Source of the DNA: Candidatus Izemoplasmatales bacterium
Lineage (GTDB): Bacteria; Bacillota_I; Bacilli_A; Izemoplasmatales; Hujiaoplasmataceae
Direction of reading: 5' to 3'
Assembly: GCA_041649275.1 (NCBI GenBank)
Contig: JBAZNL010000015.1
Location: 1-39,125 of the forward strand
DNA length: 39,125 bases
The translations under genes were made by a program, and so were the position numbers. Below, piece after piece: positions 33,083 to 39,125 of the stretch (position 1 is its first letter; each line of letters starts with the position of its first letter). The notes below the pieces were generated by a model, which saw nothing but the letters and a program-made list of their open reading frames with translations, did no database searches and had not been told where the DNA came from.

Positions 33083-34495
33083 TCATCCGATCGAACCGGT
33101 CATCTCGAGCCTGATCAGCTGGTTGAGTTCGACGGCGTATTCCATCGGCAGCTCGCGCGCGAAGGGTTCGATGAATCCCATCACGATCATCTCGGTCGCC
33201 TGGGCTTCCGTCAGACCGCGGCTCATCAGGTAGAAGAGTTCGGCCTCGGAAACCTTCGAGACCGTCGCCTCGTGCTCGATCTGGCCGCGGAAGTTCTTCA
33301 CGACGTTCGTCGGCAGCGTGTCCGAGGACGACTCCGCATCGAGGATGATGGTGTCGCATTCGACCTTGCTTCGGGCGTCGACGGCGCGCGGTCCCTGGGT
33401 CACGAGGCCGCGGTAGTTGACCTTTCCGCCCTTGGCCGCGATCGACTTGGAGACGATCGTGGAGGTCGTGTTCCGGCCGATGTGGATCATCTTCGCGCCG
33501 GTGTCCTGGTGCTGTCCCTTGCCGGCGAAGGCGATCGAGATCGTCGTCCCCTTGGCGTAGTCGCCCTTGAGGATGCAGGAGGGGTATTTCATGTTGAGAC
33601 CCGAGCCGATGTTCCCGTCGATCCACTCCATGTGGCCGCGGGTTTCGACGACGGCACGCTTGGTGACGAGGTTGATGATGTTCGTCGACCAGTTCTGGAC
33701 CGTCGAGTAGCGGCAGTACGCGTTCTCCATCACGAAGATCTCGACGACCGCCGCATGGAGCGAATCGGACGAATAGATCGGCGCGGTGCAGCCTTCGACG
33801 TAGTTGAGCGAGGCGCCCTCCTCGACGACGATCAGGGTCCGTTCGAACTGCCCCATCTTCTCGGAGTTGATGCGGAAGTACGACTGCAGCGGCTTCTCGA
33901 TCCTCACGCCTTTCGGGAAGTAGATGAACGAGCCGCCGCTCCACACCGCGGTGTTGAGGGCGGCGTACTTGTTGTCGGTGAAGGGGACGGCTTTCCCGAA
34001 ATACGCCTTGAGGATCTCCGGATACTCCCGGAGCGCGGAGTCGGTATCGAGGAAGATCACGCCCGCGTCCTGCAGCTCCTGGATCGTGCTGTGGTAGACG
34101 GCCTCGGATTCGAACTGGGTCGTCACCCCGGCGAGGTACTTCTGCTCGGCTTCGGGGATGCCGAGCTTGGAGAAGGTGTCCTTGATCGATTCGGGAACGT
34201 CCTTCCAGTCCTTCTCGACCTTCGCGGAGGACTTGATGTAGTAGACGATGTCGGAGAAGTCGATGCCCGAGAGGTCGGGCCCCCAGGTCGGGTTCGGCTT
34301 GCTCAGGAAGGCCTCGTAGGCCTTGAGGCGGGTCTCCGTCATCCACGCCGGTTCGCCCTTGATCGCGGAAATCGCGCGGACGACGTCGGCGGACAGGCCG
34401 CGTCCCGTCTGGTAGACGGTCTTCGCTTCCGTGGAAAAGCCGTATTTGTACTCGCCGACGACGCTCTCCGCGTCCGGCTTCCTGGCTTCCGCCAT
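33083..34495 (-). CDS. sufB: Fe-S cluster scaffold SufB
   Basis: Scaffold subunit of the SufBCD complex on which Fe-S clusters are assembled. It has 470 residues from the ATG at 34495 (MAEARKPDAES), preceded by AGGTGAG; the frame is open far upstream through sufU and sufS, but the similarity starts here. Strong family marks are IPEAEQKYLAGVTTQFESEAVY, the beta-helix core (ASLNYVEGCTAP, then SKSIAAKGGKVNYRG) and the end SRGLTEAQATEMIVMGFIEPF. It is the last gene of the sufCDSUB operon, 8 bases after sufU. Confidence 0.97.
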   Translation of the reverse strand: MAEARKPDAESVVGEYKYGFSTEAKTVYQTGRGLSADVVRAISAIKGEPAWMTETRLKAYEAFLSKPNPTWGPDLSGIDFSDIVYYIKSSAKVEKDWKDVPESIKDTFSKLGIPEAEQKYLAGVTTQFESEAVYHSTIQELQDAGVIFLDTDSALREYPEILKAYFGKAVPFTDNKYAALNTAVWSGGSFIYFPKGVRIEKPLQSYFRINSEKMGQFERTLIVVEEGASLNYVEGCTAPIYSSDSLHAAVVEIFVMENAYCRYSTVQNWSTNIINLVTKRAVVETRGHMEWIDGNIGSGLNMKYPSCILKGDYAKGTTISIAFAGKGQHQDTGAKMIHIGRNTTSTIVSKSIAAKGGKVNYRGLVTQGPRAVDARSKVECDTIILDAESSSDTLPTNVVKNFRGQIEHEATVSKVSEAELFYLMSRGLTEAQATEMIVMGFIEPFARELPMEYAVELNQLIRLEMTGSIG

Positions 34496-34503
34496 GGTCT
34501 CAC

Positions 34504-34935
34504 CTAGTTTCTGTCGGTTATCGTCTTCAGGAACGCCTGCCAGGCGATCGAGGCGCATTTCACGCGCGCCGGAAACTGTCGCACGCCGGCGTAGACGGTC
34601 GCCTCTTCGAGGTCGACGGTCGGATCGAACGGCTTGTTCGAGACCATCGCGAGATAGTTCTCGGCGATCGTCTTCGATTCTTTCAGCGTCTTTCCGACCA
34701 TGGTCTCGGTCAGGACCGAAGCCGACGAGCAGCAGATGCTGCAGCCGTGGCCCTCGTGCCGGCAATCCTTCACGACGTCGCCGTCGAAGAGGGTCTGGAT
34801 CGTGATGTCGTCGCCGCACGAGGGGTTCTTGATGTGGACGGTGACGTAGCCGGGGTCCTGCGAGAGCCCCTTGTTGCGGGGATTCTTGTAGTGTTCGAGG
34901 ATGACCTCGCGGTACAGGTTGTCGAGTTCGGCCAT
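34504..34935 (-). CDS. sufU: Sulfur carrier SufU
   Basis: Zinc-dependent protein that accepts sulfur from SufS in Bacillota. It has 143 residues. The zinc ligands are at the positions known from the family: Cys40 and Asp42 (PSCGDD), Cys65 (GHGCSI) and Cys127 (VKCASIAW). Two additional cysteines, 68 and 69, follow Cys65 (SICCSS), where the family usually has Ser/Ala. The linker typical of SufU is present between the two halves (about 96-115). It lies 9 bases after sufS, with AGGA as ribosome site. Confidence 0.95.
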   Translation of the reverse strand: MAELDNLYREVILEHYKNPRNKGLSQDPGYVTVHIKNPSCGDDITIQTLFDGDVVKDCRHEGHGCSICCSSASVLTETMVGKTLKESKTIAENYLAMVSNKPFDPTVDLEEATVYAGVRQFPARVKCASIAWQAFLKTITDRN

Positions 34936-34944
34936 GGCGTCCTC

Positions 34945-36153
34945 CTAGAAGCCGACACCCTTGAAGAAGGCGACGGCTTCCCGTGCCGTCTCGACCAGGC
35001 GGTCGCAGTCGGCGTACGAATTGTAGAGATAGAACGAAGCGCGCAGGCACGCTTCGATGCCGAGCGCCCTGATCAGGAGCTGCGCGCAGTGGTGCCCGGC
35101 GCGCAGCGAGACGTTCTTCTCCGCGAAGAAGGTCGCCGCGTCGTGGGGATGGACGCCTTCGACGTTGAAGGCGATCGTGCCGGTGTCGGCGGTCGGATTG
35201 TAGATGACGATGCCCGGAATCTTCTTGAGCTGCGTGTAGGCGTAGCGGCGGATCCGAACGACGTGGTCCTCGATCGTCGGAATCCCAATCGACCGGATCA
35301 GGTCGACGGCGGCGCCGAGCCCGATCGCAGATGCGATCGGCATCGTCCCCGATTCGAACTTGTAGGGCGCGTCCTTCCAGGTCGAACGGTCCTTCGCGAC
35401 GTCGTCGATCATCTCGCCGCCGTATTCGATCGGCTCCATGCCGGCGAGCAGGGCGGACTTCCCGTAGAGCACGCCGATGCCGGTCGGGCCGAGCATCTTG
35501 TGTCCGGAGAAGGCGAGGAAATCGACGTCGAGCGCCTTCACGTCGATCGTCAGGTGCTGGACCGCCTGGGCGGCGTCGGCGACGACGACGGCCCCGACGG
35601 AACGGGCGATGGGGACGATCTCGCAAAGCGGCGTGACGTATCCCATCACGTTGGAGACGTAGGTGAGGGCGACCACCCGGGTCCGTTTTGTCAGTACCGA
35701 ACGGAAGGCGTCGACGGTGATCCGCTTCTCGGCGTCGAGCGGCACGAAGACGAGTTTCGCGCCCGTCTTCGCGGCGACCGCCTGCCATGGCAGAAACGAG
35801 GAGTGGTGTTCCAGTTCGGAGACGATGATCTCGTCGCCCGCCTGGAGTCGGGCAAGGCCGAAGGAAGTCGCGACGAGATTGAGCGCGGCGGTCGCGCCGC
35901 GCAGGAAGACGATTTCGGATTCGTCCGCACCGATGAAGGCCGCGACCTTCGCCCGGGCTTCCTCGTAGAGCATCGTCGCCTCGTAGCTCGACTTGTACAT
36001 CCCGCGATGGATGTTCACCGACAGGTCGTTGTAGTAGTGGTCGACGGCGGCGATCACGGAACGCGGCTTCAGCGAAGACGCGGCGCTGTCGAGGAACGCC
36101 TCGTCCTTTCCGGACAGCTGCGGAAACAGTTCGCGCCAGGGATTCCTTTCCAT
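34945..36153 (-). CDS. sufS: Cysteine desulfurase SufS (group II)
   Basis: PLP enzyme that takes sulfur from cysteine for Fe-S cluster assembly. It has 402 residues, with the PLP lysine Lys219 in FSGHKMLGPTG and the catalytic Cys356 in RAGHHCAQ, the short-loop group II form that works with SufU. VADAAQAVQH and ELEHHSSFLPW are also typical. The start overlaps the stop of sufD by 1 base (TGATG), so the two are translationally coupled. Confidence 0.97.
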   Translation of the reverse strand: MERNPWRELFPQLSGKDEAFLDSAASSLKPRSVIAAVDHYYNDLSVNIHRGMYKSSYEATMLYEEARAKVAAFIGADESEIVFLRGATAALNLVATSFGLARLQAGDEIIVSELEHHSSFLPWQAVAAKTGAKLVFVPLDAEKRITVDAFRSVLTKRTRVVALTYVSNVMGYVTPLCEIVPIARSVGAVVVADAAQAVQHLTIDVKALDVDFLAFSGHKMLGPTGIGVLYGKSALLAGMEPIEYGGEMIDDVAKDRSTWKDAPYKFESGTMPIASAIGLGAAVDLIRSIGIPTIEDHVVRIRRYAYTQLKKIPGIVIYNPTADTGTIAFNVEGVHPHDAATFFAEKNVSLRAGHHCAQLLIRALGIEACLRASFYLYNSYADCDRLVETAREAVAFFKGVGF

Positions 36154-37070
36154 CAGATGTCACCTCCGAGTTTCGTGGAGAGCATTTTCTCGACGTTCCG
36201 GCGGATCGACGGATCGTCGATCTTCGCGACGAAGGGCGCGACGTAGCCGGAAACGACGAGCCGCTTCGCGGTCGTTTCGTCGAGTCCCCTCGACGTGAGG
36301 TAGTAGAGTTCGTCGGCGTTCACGCGGCCGATCGCGCAGCCGTGTCCCGCCTGGACGTCGAATTCGTCGATGAGCAGTTTCGGCGAGACTTCGATCACGG
36401 CCTTCTCGCCGAGAAGGACGCCGCGGTTGGACTGCTTGCAGTCGGATCCGGCGTTCCCCTTTCCGATCGCGCCGGTCACGTCGAACCCGATCGTCGCCGA
36501 ACCGGCGGCCACGAGCGAATTCACGATCGACGAAGTCGTCGATCGGGCGAGATGGCGGACGTCTTGGACGGCCGCGAGCCGATCGTCCGCAGTGAGGACC
36601 GCGAGCGTCTCGGCGCGAAACGCGCCAAGGGCTCCGGAAATGACCGCATGGTCGGCGACGGTCGTGGTTCCGCCGTTCAGGAGGAAGGTGGAGAGGTCGA
36701 GGCTGGCTGCTTCGCCGATCGCATACCGCCGATCGAAGGAGGCGTTGCGCGTCGATCCCAGGATGAAGCACGAGAGGGTCGCTTCCGCGCCGTCTTCGAC
36801 GTCGACGGAGACGTGCCACCGCGACGTATCGGCGGATGACAGGTAGAGCAGGACCTTGGCGGGATGGGCGGCCCGGAACCGAAGCACGATCCGTTCGCCG
36901 GAACCGGTCATGACGAGGGTCGCCGGAGCGGACTGGGGCATCGTGCCGAAGATGAACCGAAGGCCGCGGTCGGATGCGGTCATCGTGCCGGTCGACAGCC
37001 GGTCGTCGCGCTTGCGCGGACCGATCACGGCGATGTCGGACCGATCGCGGAACGTGGTCGGAATCCTCAT
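36153..37070 (-). CDS. sufD: SufBCD subunit SufD (short, divergent)
   Basis: Partner of SufB in the SufBC2D complex. It has 305 residues, shorter than many SufD proteins (about 400 or more), because the N-terminal helical part is reduced. The beta-helix core and C-terminal helix are clear: LDLSTFLLNGG, FDVTGAIGKG, SDCKQSNRGVLLGEKAVIEVSPKLL split around residues 208-232, EFDVQAGHGCAIGRVNADELYYLTSRGL and a normal end. It is 10 bases after sufC; no strong ribosome site is visible, so coupling is likely. The start could be at a later ATG. Confidence 0.92.
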   Translation of the reverse strand: MRIPTTFRDRSDIAVIGPRKRDDRLSTGTMTASDRGLRFIFGTMPQSAPATLVMTGSGERIVLRFRAAHPAKVLLYLSSADTSRWHVSVDVEDGAEATLSCFILGSTRNASFDRRYAIGEAASLDLSTFLLNGGTTTVADHAVISGALGAFRAETLAVLTADDRLAAVQDVRHLARSTTSSIVNSLVAAGSATIGFDVTGAIGKGNAGSDCKQSNRGVLLGEKAVIEVSPKLLIDEFDVQAGHGCAIGRVNADELYYLTSRGLDETTAKRLVVSGYVAPFVAKIDDPSIRRNVEKMLSTKLGGDI

Positions 37071-37080
37071 GGCCGTGCGG

Positions 37081-37899
<819 letters not shown>

Positions 37900-37922
37900 G
37901 ATATCCCTCCGAACCACCCCAT

Positions 37923-37951
37923 ATTTTACCGTATCCAGGAAACAAATGCAA
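37923..37951 (-). promoter_or_regulatory. Promoter of the suf operon
   Basis: TAAAAT at 37928-37923 and TTGCAT at 37951-37946 are 17 bases apart on the minus strand. They lie 24 bases or more upstream of the sufC start, so the leader is short. No IscR-like or other repressor site was recognised. Confidence 0.6.
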
Positions 37952-37970
37952 AGATAGTCGCCTTTTATCG

Positions 37971-37999
37971 AAAGAAAAGGGAATCGGCGGCCGATTCCC
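37971..37999 (-). terminator. Terminator of the mgtC-like gene
   Basis: A perfect 9-bp stem GGGAATCGG/CCGATTCCC (37999-37979) is followed by TTTTCTTT on the minus strand. It begins directly after the stop codon. Confidence 0.92.
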
Positions 38000-38533
38000 T
38001 CATTTCTCGATGATTTCGCTTCCCAGGATCTCAGGACTCCTGACGTGCTTGATCGAGGTCAGGTCGAGCAGTTTCCGGATCACCGTCAGGAACACGAAGG
38101 AGAAGACCGACAGCACGATTCCGAGGGCGTAGGCCCCCATGCCGAAACAGAGGCCGATCATCGCTCCGAGCCAGAGGGTCGCCGCGGTGGTGAGGCCGTA
38201 GATGCCGTTGGAGGTCTTCAGGATCGTTCCGGCCCCGAGGAACCCGACGCCGACGACGACCTGCGCGATGACGCGCTGGCGCTCGAGGTTGACGACGATG
38301 TCGCCCGCATAGGCCAGATCGAGAGCCTGATGGTAGAGATATTCCTGCAGGATCGCGATGCCGCAGGCGCCGAACGCCACCATCAGGTGGGTCGTCACGC
38401 CGGCGATCTTGTGGCGCATCTGCCGCTCGATGCCGATCAGGCCGACGAAGAGCGCCGTCAGTCCGATCCGAAGCGCCATCTCGCCGATCGACGGATCGGT
38501 TTCGAGCCATTGGATTGCCATGAAATGAACCAT
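38000..38533 (-). CDS. MgtC/SapB-family membrane protein
   Basis: A small membrane protein of the MgtC/SapB family; some members act in magnesium stress and virulence, others have unknown roles. It has 177 residues from the ATG at 38533, after AAAGGTG; an earlier ATG lies inside the promoter/leader. Four or five membrane segments are predicted. Family marks are GIERQMRHKIAGVTTH (about 33-48), the loop RQRVIAQVVVGVGFLGAGTIL (about 86-106, split here by one position) and GLTTAATLWLGAMIGL. The gene stands alone, with its own promoter, a hairpin leader and a terminator. Confidence 0.9.
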   Translation of the reverse strand: MVHFMAIQWLETDPSIGEMALRIGLTALFVGLIGIERQMRHKIAGVTTHLMVAFGACGIAILQEYLYHQALDLAYAGDIVVNLERQRVIAQVVVGVGFLGAGTILKTSNGIYGLTTAATLWLGAMIGLCFGMGAYALGIVLSVFSFVFLTVIRKLLDLTSIKHVRSPEILGSEIIEK

Positions 38534-38548
38534 GATATCACCTTTCAA

Positions 38549-38625
38549 GAGCGCTTCCGTTCGTTTCGGAAAGCGCTTTACATCTATAGGATTCATATTA
38601 TAACAGAATGAAAAAGCATTTACAA
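38549..38625 (-). promoter_or_regulatory. Promoter and hairpin leader of mgtC-like gene
   Basis: TTGTAA (38625-38620) and TATAAT (38602-38597) are 17 bases apart on the minus strand. The short leader contains an imperfect inverted repeat, AGCGCTTTCCG with CGGAAGCGCT (about 38579-38549), one base bulged. The upstream half includes AAAGCGCTTT (38570-38579), the same palindrome as at the msmK promoter. It may be an operator or an RNA hairpin. Confidence 0.6.
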
Positions 38626-38649
38626 TATGTATCTCGCAGTTGGGAAAGC

Positions 38650-38680
38650 AAAAAAGGCATGGACCGAAGTCCGATGCCTT
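38650..38680 (-). terminator. Terminator of the last (partial) gene
   Basis: A stem of about 11 bp with one bulge (AAGGCAT and GGAC arms, 38680-38654) is followed by a run of six T on the minus strand, 28 bases after the stop at 38708. Confidence 0.88.
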
Positions 38681-38707
38681 GAATGCGTTTCCTGAAGCCT
38701 GATCGCC

Positions 38708-39125
38708 TTAGCGCGGGATGAATTCCGAGATCTCGAAGTTGTCGAACGTCAGGGTCGCGAGCCCGTAAAGGCCGAGGCAGGCGGTGAGCTTGAAGTTCTC
38801 TTCGTAGGCGATGTAGTAGACGGTGACGTGGTTGTCGCCGACTTCGAGGGTGACCGGGATGGCGACGTTGCCGGCGTTGCCGTCGGTCGTCATTTCCATC
38901 GAGAAGGTGCCCGCGACGTCCGCGTTCACGTCGAACTCGACCTTGTAGATGTGGCCGGGCTTGACGTTGAGGAGTTCGTCCGTCGGACGATACTGGAACT
39001 GGATGTACCAGACTTCGCCGCCGGTGCCGAGGGTCTCGACTTCGACCGCGCCGTCGACGACCGTGAAGGTCGCGTCGATCTGGACCGAAGCCCAGGACTG
39101 GTCGACGGTCGTCCAGCTGGCCCAG
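38708..39125 (-). CDS. C-terminal CBM4/9-like domain of a truncated protein
   Basis: The minus-strand frame is open from the window edge (39125) to the stop at 38708, 138 residues. It has the pattern of a CBM4/9 carbohydrate-binding jelly roll: GGEVWYIQFQY, KPGHIYKVEFDVNAD, ATLTFDNFEISEF at the end. Some members of this group bind laminarin or other beta-glucans. The rest of the protein, perhaps a secreted glucanase or other surface protein, lies beyond the window. A GTG within the frame (38929) has no ribosome site and is not taken as the start. Confidence 0.72.
   Translation of the reverse strand, partial: WASWTTVDQSWASVQIDATFTVVDGAVEVETLGTGGEVWYIQFQYRPTDELLNVKPGHIYKVEFDVNADVAGTFSMEMTTDGNAGNVAIPVTLEVGDNHVTVYYIAYEENFKLTACLGLYGLATLTFDNFEISEFIPR

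Noticed and set aside
33024..34346. Open frame of 440 codons on the minus strand over sufB
   Set aside because: It is an Arg-rich shadow of sufB in another frame and runs through the suf terminator.
33083..36163. Single minus-strand frame of 1026 codons ending in SufB
   Set aside because: The first 556 codons are out-of-frame sufS and sufU; SufB similarity and a ribosome site start at 34495. It is not a fusion.

Overview
This GC-rich window comes from a bacterium of the Bacillota side, possibly a free-living relative of the Mollicutes (an Izemoplasma/Acholeplasma-like lineage). That placement is inference from gene content. The evidence is a SUF cluster ordered sufC-D-S-U-B with SufU, a DarA/PstA-type cyclic-di-AMP receptor, a ComK-like protein, a zinc-less S4 with a folded leader, lipobox lipoproteins, and CUT1 sugar importers accompanied by YIP1 and DUF5696 proteins. 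TGA is used as a stop and Trp is TGG, so the code is standard. Promoters are AT-rich islands (TATAAT, often with an extended TG) in otherwise GC-rich DNA. Only the first two genes are on the + strand; all others are on the - strand.

Layout. 1-1258 (+): the end of a free methionine-R-sulfoxide reductase gene, then rpsD with its own consensus promoter and leader. 1367-3707 (-): pgk, an unusual HPr-like gene and tpiA. 3812-4228: a ComK-like protein. 4313-5455: an MsmK/UgpC-type ATPase, probably the shared motor for the sugar importers. 5542-7483: a VTC-domain protein, a DUF4956 membrane protein and a PucR-type regulator in one operon. 7567-18951: a seven-gene operon holding a giant binding protein fused to carbohydrate-binding-like domains, two pairs of CUT1 permeases, an NHL/TPR/YIP1 membrane protein and a DUF5696 protein. 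19104-20834: a second, separately transcribed lipoprotein binding protein. 20968-28942: a five-gene glycoside hydrolase operon (GH30, GH5, secreted GH30, secreted GH3, cytoplasmic GH3). 29065-32482: a GH94-clan phosphorylase and a GH16 glucanase. 32613-32936: darA. 33083-37899: sufCDSUB. 38000-38533: an MgtC-like membrane protein. 38708-39125: the end of a protein with a CBM4/9-like domain.

How it works together (inference). The core of the window, about 25 kb, looks like a beta-1,3-glucan (laminarin-type) utilisation locus. Two lipoprotein enzymes (GH30, GH3) would trim glucan at the surface. Two binding proteins and two permease pairs would import oligosaccharides using the distant MsmK-type ATPase. 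Cytoplasmic GH16, GH5, GH30, GH3 and a GH94-clan phosphorylase would finish them to glucose and glucose-1-phosphate. Three promoters of the locus carry the same palindrome (TATGTAA-N4-TTACATA), which implies one LacI-type regulator that is not encoded in the window. Further cre-like palindromes suggest catabolite control. No tRNA, rRNA, CRISPR, IS element or phage gene was seen, and no gene-free stretch exceeds 300 bases.
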